A stretch of DNA of 64,000 nt from Ectothiorhodospiraceae bacterium (GTDB lineage: Bacteria; Pseudomonadota; Gammaproteobacteria; HK1). A program made the position numbers and the translations under genes. The stretch is taken from positions 62,001 to 126,000 of the forward strand of contig JACKNM010000006.1 in the NCBI GenBank assembly GCA_024234875.1. The letters run 5' to 3'. Positions 32,572 to 41,699 of this stretch are shown one piece after another (position 1 is the first letter of the stretch; each line of letters starts with the position of its first letter). The notes under the pieces are model-generated. The model searched no databases. It saw only the letters and a list, made by a program, of their open reading frames with translations, and was not told the origin of the DNA.

Positions 32572-32914
32572 CCGGGATTCCTGTTGGTCCGCGGTGCGCG
32601 CGGTGGCGGCGAGACGAGGCGAGGACGCGTCGTTCCGTCGAGGCGCGTGCAGCGGTGCCGCGGAGGTTACCGGGCGCGATCTTTGTACGCCGAGCCACGC
32701 CGGCCAGTAAAGGGAACTGGCTCACAGGTTGGGCGCTCGCGCACGGGAATCGTCCGCCTGCGGCCTGCGTCGCAATCGAGACCAGGACCGCGGTTCCTCT
32801 CGTGCGCCGCTCGGCCGCGCCCGGCTCGGGTGCGGCCCGGGCCGTCGTCTACAATCGCCTCGCGCGGCCACCCTACACCAGCGGGGCCGGATTGCCGAAG
32901 CGCGGGGGACGACG
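32572..32914. other. 343-bp divergent intergenic region
   Basis: Lies between the leftward repeat-protein gene and the rightward CoA-transferase gene. It contains the AGGA ribosome binding site of the former (near 32580) and GGGGGA before the ATG at 32915. No gene, repeat or convincing promoter pair was seen. Confidence 0.5.
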
Positions 32915-34126
32915 ATGGATGCACCGGGAGGCGACGGCCTGGGACCACTGGCGGGGGTGAAGGTGGTCGACATCTCCAACTTCCTCGCCGGGCCGTTGGT
33001 GTCGATGTTCCTCGGCGACTTCGGCGCCGACGTGGTCAAGGTCGAGCGACCGGACAGCGGCGACGAGCTGCGTTACTGGGGCCACGACAAGAACGGCGTC
33101 GGGCTCATGTACAAGCTGGTGAACCGCAACAAGCGCTCGGTGACCGCGGACCTGCGCACGCCGCTCGGGGTCGAGATCGTCAAGCGCCTGATTCGCGACG
33201 CCGACATCCTGGTCGAGAACTACCGCAAGGGAACCCTCGAGCGCTGGGGACTCGGCTACGACGTGCTGAGCGCGATCAACCCGGGGCTGGTCATGGTTCG
33301 GGTCACCGGGTTCGGGCAGACCGGGCCCAACAGCCATCGGCCGGGTTTCGGGACGCTGGCCGAGGGTTACGCGGGCTATGCCTACATCACCGGCTATCCC
33401 GACCGTCCGCCGTTGCTGCCGAGTTTCGGGCTCGCCGACGACACCTCCGGCCTGATGGGCGCCTTCCTCGCCATGGTGGCCTTGCAGGAGAAGCATCGCT
33501 CGGGACGGGGGCAGGTGATCGACTTCGCGATCTACGAGCCGTTGCTCACCCTGCTCGGTCCGCAGGTCGTCGACTACGATCAACTCGGGTTGGTGCAGGA
33601 GCGCAACGGGAGTCGGTTGCCGTTCACCGCGCCGCGCAACACCTATCGCACCCGCGACGATCGCTGGGTGTCGATCTCGGGGAGCGCGCAGTCGACGTTC
33701 GAGCGCATGTGCGACGCACTCGAGGTCCCCGAGCTCAAGGACGATCCGCGGTTTCTCGACAATCGGCTGCGGATCCAGAACGCGCCCGCGCTCGACGCGG
33801 CGCTGCAGGCGGCCATCGAGCGCTTCGACCGTGACGCGCTGATCGCGCTGTTCGACACCTTCGGCGCCGCCGTCGCGCCCTGCTACGACATCGCCGAGAT
33901 CTTCGCCGATCCGCACATGCAGGCGCGCGAGAACATCGTCGCCGTCGACGACGCCGAGCTCGGAGGCCCCATCCGGATGCAGAACGTGGTCGGGCGGATG
34001 TCGCGCACGCCCGGTCGGATCCGCCACGCCGGTCCGCCGCTCGGCGCGAGCAATCGCGAGGTCCTGGTCGAGCGACTCGGGTTCGATCCGGCCGAGCTCG
34101 AGGCGGCGGGCCTGAAGCTCGACTGA
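32915..34126 (+). CDS. Class III (CaiB/BaiF) CoA-transferase
   Basis: A 403-residue family III CoA-transferase, which moves CoA between carboxylic acids through an aspartyl-CoA intermediate. N-terminal GPLAGVKVVDISNFLAGPL and LGDFGADVVKVERPDSGDE, RNKRSVTADLRTPLGVEIVK, ENYRKGTLERWGLGYDVL and VTGFGQTGP are all family signatures; the catalytic Asp is in LADDTSG (Asp175 or 176). ATG at 32915 follows GGGGGA. It is 28 bases upstream of an HMG-CoA-lyase-like gene; together they would activate an organic acid to its CoA ester and cleave it, a common pair in leucine or aromatic/isoprenoid acid degradation. Exact acid unknown. Confidence 0.93.
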   Translation: MDAPGGDGLGPLAGVKVVDISNFLAGPLVSMFLGDFGADVVKVERPDSGDELRYWGHDKNGVGLMYKLVNRNKRSVTADLRTPLGVEIVKRLIRDADILVENYRKGTLERWGLGYDVLSAINPGLVMVRVTGFGQTGPNSHRPGFGTLAEGYAGYAYITGYPDRPPLLPSFGLADDTSGLMGAFLAMVALQEKHRSGRGQVIDFAIYEPLLTLLGPQVVDYDQLGLVQERNGSRLPFTAPRNTYRTRDDRWVSISGSAQSTFERMCDALEVPELKDDPRFLDNRLRIQNAPALDAALQAAIERFDRDALIALFDTFGAAVAPCYDIAEIFADPHMQARENIVAVDDAELGGPIRMQNVVGRMSRTPGRIRHAGPPLGASNREVLVERLGFDPAELEAAGLKLD

Positions 34127-34154
34127 GTCGGACGCACCTCATCGAGGCCACACC

Positions 34155-35102
34155 ATGCTCAGCCTTCCCGAACGCGTGACGGTGGTGGAGGTGGGGCCGC
34201 GTGACGGTCTCCAGTCGCTCGACCATCGTCTCGATACCGCGCGCAAGGTCGCGATGATCGAACGGCTCGCCGACGCCGGCTTGCCGGTCATCGAGGTCAC
34301 CAGTTTCGCGCATCCGCGCGCGGTCCCCAATCTCGACGATGCCGAGGCGGTCCTCGCGCGAGTTCGACGCCGGCCGGGCACGGTGTACCGCGCGCTGGTG
34401 CCGAACAAGCGCGGCGCGCTGCGCGCGGTGGCGACCGACGTCGACGAGCTCCTCGGGCTGATGACGGTGAGCGAGGCCTACCTCGCCCGCAACCAGCGCA
34501 TGTCGCTGGACGAGGCGATCGCGGCGGCCGGGGAGTGCCTGCGTGTCGCCGAGGCCGCCGGACGGCGGTTCCTGATGGCCGTCGGCATGGCGATGTACTG
34601 CCCCTACGAGGGCGTCATCGCGCCGGAGCGTGCGCTCGAGTGCGTCGCGCGGCTGCGCAATCTCGGCATCCGACGGTTCTACCTGGCCGCGAGCAGTGGC
34701 ATGGAGACGCCGATCCAGGTGGGTACCCTGTTCCGCATGGCCCGCGACCGGTTCGCGGACTGCGAGTTCGGGTTCCACGTCCACGAGCGCATGGGACTCG
34801 CGCCCGCGAGCTTGATGGCCGCGCTCGACGCGGGTGCGACCTCCGTCGAGGGCTCGATCTGTGGCATCGGCGGCGGCATCGCCTTTCCGGGGGGGACGGG
34901 CGCGGTCGGCAATCTGCCGACCGAGGACATCGTGAGCTTCCTCGATGCGTGTGGGGTCGAGACCGGTCTCGACCCCGGCGCGGTGCTCGCGGCGGCACGC
35001 GACGTCGCGGCGCTCGCCGGGGTCACGATGACCAGTCGCGCCGCGGTCGTCGGCACGCGTGCCGACTTCCTCCGGCTCGGGGCGAAGGTGGACCGGCAAT
35101 AG
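34155..35102 (+). CDS. HMG-CoA lyase-like protein (DRE-TIM metallolyase)
   Basis: A 315-residue DRE-TIM barrel enzyme. VEVGPRDGLQSL (residues 11-22) with Arg16/Asp17, EVTSFAHPRAVPNLDDAE, and ATSVEGSICGIGG followed by GNLPTED match hydroxymethylglutaryl-CoA lyase. At the flexible glycine loop, true lyases have GGCP with a catalytic Cys; here the aligned stretch reads GGGIAFPGG, so that Cys is replaced by Gly. It may act on a different acyl-CoA or use another residue. It follows the CoA-transferase by 28 bases, which supports acyl-CoA chemistry. Start ATG 34155. Confidence 0.83.
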   Translation: MLSLPERVTVVEVGPRDGLQSLDHRLDTARKVAMIERLADAGLPVIEVTSFAHPRAVPNLDDAEAVLARVRRRPGTVYRALVPNKRGALRAVATDVDELLGLMTVSEAYLARNQRMSLDEAIAAAGECLRVAEAAGRRFLMAVGMAMYCPYEGVIAPERALECVARLRNLGIRRFYLAASSGMETPIQVGTLFRMARDRFADCEFGFHVHERMGLAPASLMAALDAGATSVEGSICGIGGGIAFPGGTGAVGNLPTEDIVSFLDACGVETGLDPGAVLAAARDVAALAGVTMTSRAAVVGTRADFLRLGAKVDRQ

Positions 35103-35258
35103 CCGCCCGGCGCCGGTCGACTCGGCGCATGCCCGGTGATGTGACGTGGCTCATTTTCTGGATGTGGCGATGCACGTAGGTTGACCCCGCCACCGCCGGA
35201 CGAGGGGCCGACAGAGCGCCGAGGCGGTACGCGCGTATTGCGGGACAGGGAGCGACTG

Positions 35259-38200
35259 ATGGGCGCCTGCGCGGAGAACGCGACTCCAGGGTGCACGCGG
35301 CCGGGTTTCGAGGAAGCTCGGTCGCGTCGGTGCGGGCGGGTGGTCGAGCATGCCCGCGGATGCCCGGGGCGAGTGGTCCTGCTCGCGCTCTGGCTGCTCG
35401 CACTCGCGGCCGGGCCGTCGCTCGCGCAGGCGGCCGACGTCGCGCTGTTCACCAATCGGACCTTCGTCCAGTACCAGCCCGGCTCGACCTCGGCCGAGGC
35501 GAGCAACATGCTCGCCTCGCTGCGTGCCCACGGCCACCAGGTGGTCGGCTTCTCCGCACTCGAGGCGGTGCGCCTTGCGCCGGTTCTCGACGCCGCCGAC
35601 GCGGTGGTGATCCCCGAGCTCGAGACCTCGGCGACGCCGCCCCTGGTCGACGCCCTCGACGGTGACGCGCGCGCGCTGCTGGCCGGCTTCGTCGAGGACG
35701 GCGGCGTGCTGGTCGTCGCGGGCGACGCGGGTGGTCGGGGGCTCGCCGTCGTCAACGCGCTGTTCGGTTGGCAGGTCGCGGCCCTCGCCACCGCGCCGAC
35801 GACGTTCTCGAGGCTCGAGGCGGCCCGCGGGCACTTCGATACCGTGCCGAGCCCACTGCCGCGTTTCAGCGCCACGCGCGCGGTCGACATCTCGACCCTT
35901 CCGCCGGGTGCCGAGGCCCTGTTCGCCAATGGCAACGCGGCCGCCGCCGTGCTGCTGCCGTACGGCCGAGGCCATGTCGTGCTGCTCGGCTGGGACTGGT
36001 TCTCCGCCGCGCCGGTCGGTGCCATCGACAGCGGCTGGCTCGCGCTGCTCTCGGCCGCGGTCACGGTGCCGCCGAGCGGGCTGGTGTCGGCGCTGTTCAC
36101 CGGTGGCGGCTACGTCGACCACGACCCCGCCGACCCGGCGGCCGAGGCGAGCAACGTCGAGCGCACCCTGCTCGGAATCGGCAGCGGCGTCGCCGCGTTC
36201 GAGACCACCTCCGCCGCCGCGCTCGCCACCGCCCTCGGCGGCACGTCACTGCTCGCCATCCCCGAGCTCGAGGCAAACCCCGGCACCGCGTTCGCCGACA
36301 CGCTGGACGAGGCGGCCCGCGACGTGGTCCGTGACTTCGTGAACGGCGGCGGTGTGCTGCTCGTGTTCGCCGACGGCGGCCAGCAGTCGCACGCGCTGCT
36401 CGACGATCTGTTCGCGATTACCCCGCTACCGGGGTCGGCCGCCGCCAGCTTCTCGCTCGATCCGGTGGCGGCGGCGGGAACCGCGTTCGCCTCGGGGGCG
36501 GGCGTGCTGCCGTCGAACAACGGCACCCGCACGGTGACCGCGGCCTCGCTCCCTGCCAATGCCCGCGCGCTCTATCGCAATGGCACCGACGTCGCGCTGT
36601 GGGTGATGCCGGTCGGCGACGGCTGGGTGGCCTACGCCGGGTGGGACTGGTTCGACGCGGCGCCGCTCGGGGTGCAGGACGGCGGTTGGATCGACGCCCT
36701 GCGCGCCGTCGCCACCCTCGCCGCGCCGAGTCCGCGCGTCGCGCTACTGGGCGATTCCACCTATGTCGAGTACATCCCCGGAAACGACGGCGCCGAGGCC
36801 AGCAACATGGAGCAGAGCCTCCTCAATCTCGGGGCCGACGTGAACGTGTTCACCGGGGTCGGCGCGACGGCGCTCTCTGCCGCCCTCGCGGGGCGCCAGG
36901 CGTTGGTGATCCCGGACCTCGAGCGAGCGCCGGCGACGTCGTTCACCGATGCGCTCGACCCCGCCGCGCGCAGCGTGCTCACGGACTATGTCGAGGACGG
37001 CGGTGTCCTCGTCGTGGTCGCCGACGCCGGCAATCGCTCCGAGACGCTCCTCGGCGCGCTGTTCGGCTTCTCGCTGGTGCGCGGGACGGCTGCGGCCAGC
37101 TACCCGCTGAACGCCGCTGCCGCGGCGGGCTCACCGTTCGCGTCGCTCGTCGGGAGCATCGGCCCGACCAACGCCACCCGTCCGCCCACCGTCGCGTCGT
37201 TGCCGGTGGGCGCACGTGCGATCTACCGCAACCAGGACAATCCGGCGACCGACACGGCCGCGGTGTGGGCGGTGCCGGTCGGTCGCGGCTGGGTCGCCTA
37301 CTTCGGGTGGGACTGGTTCGACGCTGCACCCGTCGGAGCGGAGGACGGCGGCCTGCTCGACGTGCTGGGCGCGGTGATCGATCTCGGGCGCTCCGAGGGC
37401 GAGGTCGCGCTCCTCGCAAACCCCGTCTACGTCGACTACGTGGTCGGAGGCGGCGGGGCCGAGGCGTACACCATGGAGCAGAGTGCGCTCAATCTGGGCT
37501 GGGACGTGGGCCGCTTCGACCAGATCCAGTCGGCCGATCTCACCGCGGCGCTGGCCGGGCGCTCGGCGGTGTTGATCCCCGATCTCGAGAAGGCGGCCGT
37601 GCCGAGCTTCTCGGACGCCTTGGGCACCGCAGGTCGGGCGGTGCTCGCGGACTTCGTCACCGCTGGTGGGGTGCTGGTGACGGTGAGCGACAGCGGTTCC
37701 CGCTCCGAGGCGTTGCTCGCGTCGCTGTTCGGGTACGCCCTGGTGCGGGGAACCGCGGCCGCCTCGTATCCGATCGACCGGCAGGCCGCGGCTGGCACGC
37801 CGTTCGCCGCCCTGGGCGCCTCGGCGCCGGTGAACAACGCCACACGCCCGGTGACGATGGCGTCACTGCCACCGCCGGCGCGCGCGGTGTATCACGACAG
37901 CAGCGATCCGCTCACCGACACCGCCGCGGTGTGGGCGGCCCCGGTGGGGGACGGCTGGGTGGCGTCGTTCGCCTGGGACTGGTTCGGCGCCGCACCGGTC
38001 GGCACCAACGACGGCGGCCTGGTCGACGCACTCGGCGCGGCGCTCCGGCTCGCGGCGGTGCCTGCGTTGGTCTGCGACGAGGCCGACCCCGACGGTGATC
38101 TGGTCCCGAGCTGCTACGACCTCTGCCCGACCATCGCCGACCCGACCCAGCTCGACAACGAGGGGGACGGGCTCGGAGACGTCTGCGACCCCGACGACGA

Positions 38201-38399
38201 CGACGACGGGATGCCGGATGCCTGGGAGATTGGCTTCGGGCTCGACCCGCTGACCTACGACCCCTCGCTCGACTCTGACGGCGACGGCTTCACCAATCTC
38301 GAGGAGTACGAGGGGCGATCGAACCCGCTACTTCCGGGATCGATTCCGGGGGTCGGTCGGCGGCTCGACTGGCTGTGGCCGCTGCTGCTCGAGGACTGA
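35259..38399 (+). CDS. Large exported protein with four ~215-residue repeats and calcium-type tail
   Basis: About 1046 residues. ATG at 35259 has AGGGAG just upstream; GTG at 35340 is a shorter alternative. An N-terminal signal segment (VVLLALWLLALAAGPSLAQA) is followed by four repeats starting near 35439, 36084, 36738 and 37401. Each has the pattern VALF/L..YV.Y.PG..AEASNM, a V(V)IP(D/E)LE motif, FVEDGGVLVV and WVAY.GWDWFDAAPVG.DGG. The fold looks like a ThuA/DUF4350-type flavodoxin-like domain, but I do not recognise the family with certainty. The C-terminus has thrombospondin type 3-like repeats (PDGDLVPSCYDLCPTIADP; SDGDGFTNLEEYEG). Probably a secreted or outer-surface protein; no catalytic residues identified. 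Confidence 0.78.
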   Translation: MGACAENATPGCTRPGFEEARSRRCGRVVEHARGCPGRVVLLALWLLALAAGPSLAQAADVALFTNRTFVQYQPGSTSAEASNMLASLRAHGHQVVGFSALEAVRLAPVLDAADAVVIPELETSATPPLVDALDGDARALLAGFVEDGGVLVVAGDAGGRGLAVVNALFGWQVAALATAPTTFSRLEAARGHFDTVPSPLPRFSATRAVDISTLPPGAEALFANGNAAAAVLLPYGRGHVVLLGWDWFSAAPVGAIDSGWLALLSAAVTVPPSGLVSALFTGGGYVDHDPADPAAEASNVERTLLGIGSGVAAFETTSAAALATALGGTSLLAIPELEANPGTAFADTLDEAARDVVRDFVNGGGVLLVFADGGQQSHALLDDLFAITPLPGSAAASFSLDPVAAAGTAFASGAGVLPSNNGTRTVTAASLPANARALYRNGTDVALWVMPVGDGWVAYAGWDWFDAAPLGVQDGGWIDALRAVATLAAPSPRVALLGDSTYVEYIPGNDGAEASNMEQSLLNLGADVNVFTGVGATALSAALAGRQALVIPDLERAPATSFTDALDPAARSVLTDYVEDGGVLVVVADAGNRSETLLGALFGFSLVRGTAAASYPLNAAAAAGSPFASLVGSIGPTNATRPPTVASLPVGARAIYRNQDNPATDTAAVWAVPVGRGWVAYFGWDWFDAAPVGAEDGGLLDVLGAVIDLGRSEGEVALLANPVYVDYVVGGGGAEAYTMEQSALNLGWDVGRFDQIQSADLTAALAGRSAVLIPDLEKAAVPSFSDALGTAGRAVLADFVTAGGVLVTVSDSGSRSEALLASLFGYALVRGTAAASYPIDRQAAAGTPFAALGASAPVNNATRPVTMASLPPPARAVYHDSSDPLTDTAAVWAAPVGDGWVASFAWDWFGAAPVGTNDGGLVDALGAALRLAAVPALVCDEADPDGDLVPSCYDLCPTIADPTQLDNEGDGLGDVCDPDDDDDGMPDAWEIGFGLDPLTYDPSLDSDGDGFTNLEEYEGRSNPLLPGSIPGVGRRLDWLWPLLLED

Positions 38400-38430
38400 G
38401 CCTCCTTCCAGCGCCGAGTGCCCGGACCGC

Positions 38431-40623
38431 TCAGGCGACGGTCTTCTCCAGGGTCGCCGTGTCGGACGGCTCGGTGAGCGGCAGGGCCGCCGGGCGCTGC
38501 ACCCCGAAGCCCTGCGCGTAGTCCACGCCGAGCAGACGCAGCTCGGCGATCACCGCCTCGGACTCGGCGTATTCCCCGACCGTCGACAGTCCCATGAGCT
38601 GCCCGATGCGGTTGATGGTCTCGACCATCGCGCGATCCACCGCGTCGTGCGCGATGTTGCGCACGAAGCTGCCGTCGATTTTCAGGTAGTCCACTGGCAG
38701 TGACTTCAGGTAGGCGAACGAGCTGGTGCCGATGCCGAAGTCGTCGAGCGCGAACCGGAAGCCGAGCCCCTGCAGCTCGCGCATCAGCTCGTTGGTGTCG
38801 CGCAGGTTGTTGACCGCCGCGGTCTCCGTGATCTCGAAGCAGATGGCACCGGCGGGAATCCGGTGCCGAGTCGCCAGCGACCTGATGTGCTCGAGCAGGC
38901 CCTCGCTGTTGACGGTCGTTCCCGAGAGATTGACCGCGCAGACGAGGCCGGGGCCCAGCTTCTCGTTCAGAGCGTGGTAGCGGGAGAGGACCTGCTCGAT
39001 GACCCAGCGGTCGATCTGCGGCATGAGGTTGAAGCGTTCCGCGGCCGGGAGGAACGTTCCGGGTGGAACCAGCTCGCCTTCCTCGTCGGACAGACGCAAC
39101 AGGATCTCGATGTGTCGTCCGGCCATGTGGCCCGGGTTGAGTGCCTGATACGGCTGGTAGTGCAGGGTGAAGCGGCCCTGGTCGAGCGCCGCGGTGAGTC
39201 GCGCCGCCCAGCCCATCTCGCGTCGACGCTCGGCCAGATCGGCATCGGAGCTGCGGTGGGTGCAGACGCGGTTGCGGCCCTGCTCCTTCGCCCAGTAGCA
39301 GGCGGCGTCGGCCGCACTGAAGATCTCGGCGGTGCCGAGGCAGCTCCCGGTCACCTCGGCCAGACCGATGCTCGCGCCGACGCTGAAGATGCGGCCGTTC
39401 CAGTTGAAGCGGAAGTCGCGCACGACACCCAGCAGGTGCTCGGCGATGTCGCGCGCGCGGTCCATGGGGCAGTCCTCGAGCAGCACGCCGAACTCGTCTC
39501 CGCCCAGGCGAGCGAAGGTGTCGCCGGCGCGCAGATGCTGCTGGACGACCGTGGCCAGGGCACGGAGCAGCCCGTCTCCGGCGGCGTGGCCGCTCGAATC
39601 GTTGACGAGCTTGAACTGGTCGAGGTCGATGTAGCAGACGACGTGCTGCTCATCGGAGTTGCGCGCGCGGACCAGGGCGGCGTCGACCCGGGCCTCGAAC
39701 TCGCGGCGGTTGACCAGGCCGGTGAGGGAATCGTGGGTGGCGGCCCAGCTGATGCGTTGGGCCATGCGTCGTAACGCGGAGACGTCGCGCAGCACGACGG
39801 TCACCCCGACCACCTGCCCGGCGGCGTCGTGGAGCCGGGAGGTGGTGAGCTCGACCGCCACCGAGCTGCCGTCGTCGCGGGCGAGGGACACCTCGTCGCC
39901 GTCGCGTTCCTTCGACCGGTGACCGTCGAGTGCAGCCCGCACCGGGTCGGCGATCGGCTCGAGGGTGCGCTCGTCGATGAGCTTCAGCACCTCGTCGAGC
40001 CGTCGTCCACGGGCCTCGGACACGCCCATTCGGACCAGACGCTCGGCCGCCGGATTCAGACTCTCGATGCGACCCTCGACGTCGGTGCTGACCACCGCGT
40101 CGCTGATCGACGAGAGGGTGATGCGCGCGTGCTCCTGCTGCTCCTCCACCTCCGCCTGGAGCCGCTCGACGCGGCGGCGGGCACGGAGCAGGGCCAACGC
40201 GGTGGCCAGGCCGCCGAGCAGGCCGAGGAGCCCGGCCGACAGTGACTCCAGGACCGCTGGCCGGAGCGAGATCTGCATGGTGAGCTGCCCGACCGGGGCC
40301 CCGGCGTCGTGCAGCGTCGCCGTCCTGGTGAGGGTCGGCGTCGGCGCGTCGCCGATGGTGCGCGCCAACACGTCGCCAGCGATCGTCAGGACCTCCGCCT
40401 GCTCGCCGGCGAGGGGCACCGGGAGCGTCTCCAGCGCCTCACGAATCCGCAGCTCCTGGAATCGCCACATCCGTGGCGAGACGGCGATGAGGCGCTGCAG
40501 GACCTCGACCTTGACCGCCAGCCGGGTCTCGAGGATGGCCTCGCTCGCGGTCCAACCCTGACCGAGCACTGCCGCGGCAGCGAGCGCCGCCATGACCAGC
40601 GGTAGCCAGAGGAGCCTGCTCAT
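38431..40623 (-). CDS. Diguanylate cyclase/phosphodiesterase (PAS-GGDEF-EAL) membrane protein
   Basis: A 730-residue c-di-GMP signalling protein. Two hydrophobic segments (about 5-25 and 125-145) bracket a ~100-residue periplasmic region. A PAS-like domain (SISDAVVSTDVEGRIESLNP) is followed by a GGDEF domain with an intact RLGGDEFG and an EAL domain with EILLRL in place of EALLRL, LDDFGIGTSSFAYLK and DYLKIDGSF. Key acidic residues in both domains are kept, so both activities are possible. ATG at 40623 is chosen; a GTG at 40662 would overlap the upstream gene by four bases. The upstream PstS-like binding protein on the same strand may sense the ligand that controls it. Confidence 0.9.
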   Translation of the reverse strand: MSRLLWLPLVMAALAAAAVLGQGWTASEAILETRLAVKVEVLQRLIAVSPRMWRFQELRIREALETLPVPLAGEQAEVLTIAGDVLARTIGDAPTPTLTRTATLHDAGAPVGQLTMQISLRPAVLESLSAGLLGLLGGLATALALLRARRRVERLQAEVEEQQEHARITLSSISDAVVSTDVEGRIESLNPAAERLVRMGVSEARGRRLDEVLKLIDERTLEPIADPVRAALDGHRSKERDGDEVSLARDDGSSVAVELTTSRLHDAAGQVVGVTVVLRDVSALRRMAQRISWAATHDSLTGLVNRREFEARVDAALVRARNSDEQHVVCYIDLDQFKLVNDSSGHAAGDGLLRALATVVQQHLRAGDTFARLGGDEFGVLLEDCPMDRARDIAEHLLGVVRDFRFNWNGRIFSVGASIGLAEVTGSCLGTAEIFSAADAACYWAKEQGRNRVCTHRSSDADLAERRREMGWAARLTAALDQGRFTLHYQPYQALNPGHMAGRHIEILLRLSDEEGELVPPGTFLPAAERFNLMPQIDRWVIEQVLSRYHALNEKLGPGLVCAVNLSGTTVNSEGLLEHIRSLATRHRIPAGAICFEITETAAVNNLRDTNELMRELQGLGFRFALDDFGIGTSSFAYLKSLPVDYLKIDGSFVRNIAHDAVDRAMVETINRIGQLMGLSTVGEYAESEAVIAELRLLGVDYAQGFGVQRPAALPLTEPSDTATLEKTVA

Positions 40624-40658
40624 GCGTCGGCGAGTCTCGGGGCGCGTCGATGGTGTGG

Positions 40659-41465
40659 TCACCGGGCGAGGATGCCCGCGTCGGCGAGCACCGCCCGCCC
40701 GGTCGTCGAGTGGGCGAACGCGACGAATGCGGCCGCGCCCGCGTCCGCGGACGGTCCGGTCACCAGCCAGAGCTCGCGCACGTAGGGGTAGGTTCCGGCG
40801 GCCAGTGCCGACACCGTCGGCGCCCGACCGTCGAGTGTCATCGGCCTGATCGGGCGCCCCTCGGCCACGATCAGCGAGAGCGTCGAGGAGCCGAACGCGC
40901 CGGGAATGCTGGCGATGTGGTCGGCGCACTCCTGGTCGGTCATCGCGATGTGGAGGCCGCCCCGTCGCGCCGCCTGCTCCAGCGCGGACGCCATCTCCGG
41001 GCCCATCTCTTGGAGGGAGACCATGTCGCTGTCGCCCTGCGGGCGCAGGACCGGGCGTGCCGGGGTGCCGTCGGGCCAGCGCCCGGTGCGGCCGGAGAAC
41101 AGGTCCGCCAGCTCGCGGCTGGTCAGCGCCTCGACGGGCACCGTCGGGTTGACCGCGATGACGAAGGGCGTTCGACCGAGCGGCACGGCGGTCGCTCCGG
41201 CCGCGGTCTCCGCCGGCTTCGGCGGTCGCCCGCTGACCGCCACTGCGATCGCACCGGCCAGCACCGCCTTGATGCCGCCGCTGCTCCCCATACTCGGCAG
41301 CACCACCGGCACCGTGTCGGAATGCGCCGCCGCGAACGCAGTGGCGAGCCGCTGCATCGCGCCGAGCGCGGCGCCGGTGCCGCCGACGAGCAGCTCCTGG
41401 GCGGCGAGGGGCGCGGTGAGCCACATCGCCGTCAGCAACATCGTCCCGGTGAGGAATCGGCGCAT
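40659..41465 (-). CDS. PstS-like periplasmic substrate-binding protein
   Basis: A 268-residue exported binding protein of the PstS-like group. ATG at 41465 with GGGAG about 11 bases upstream; signal peptide to about Ala21 (TAPLAAQ). The mature part begins LLVGGTGAALGAMQRLA and has VLPSMGSSGGIKAVLAGAI, AVSGRPP, and VIAVNPTVPVEALTSRELAD, typical of phosphate- or sulfate-type binding proteins. No ABC permease or ATPase is adjacent. Instead it directly precedes (36-39 bases or overlapping) a GGDEF-EAL membrane protein, so it is more likely a sensor component for second-messenger control than a transport subunit. Anion specificity is not provable from sequence. Confidence 0.83.
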   Translation of the reverse strand: MRRFLTGTMLLTAMWLTAPLAAQELLVGGTGAALGAMQRLATAFAAAHSDTVPVVLPSMGSSGGIKAVLAGAIAVAVSGRPPKPAETAAGATAVPLGRTPFVIAVNPTVPVEALTSRELADLFSGRTGRWPDGTPARPVLRPQGDSDMVSLQEMGPEMASALEQAARRGGLHIAMTDQECADHIASIPGAFGSSTLSLIVAEGRPIRPMTLDGRAPTVSALAAGTYPYVRELWLVTGPSADAGAAAFVAFAHSTTGRAVLADAGILAR

Positions 41466-41699
41466 CCGCTCTCGGCTCCCTGATCGTCGTGCCGCGAGCA
41501 CCCGCCGGTGCTCGCGGCCACTGGCATGGTCGGATCGTGCTCGGTGGGGAAGGGCTTGCGCCGGCCGCGCGCGCCCCTGCGAGTCCACCTCACGTGCAGC
41601 GGACATCGGCCCGCGGGGCCAGTTCTTGAGTCGGCGGTCGAGGAACTCGGGTGCTCGCCGACGCGTCGGGGCGGTGCGTGCCGTCCGCGTCGACCGTGG

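Noticed and set aside
29572..33834. 1420-codon open frame on the plus strand across the FG-GAP gene
   Set aside because: It is the antisense of the DGDGDLD repeats, giving a repetitive VEVAVAVDV pattern; the minus-strand frame has a signal peptide, RBS and recognised repeats.
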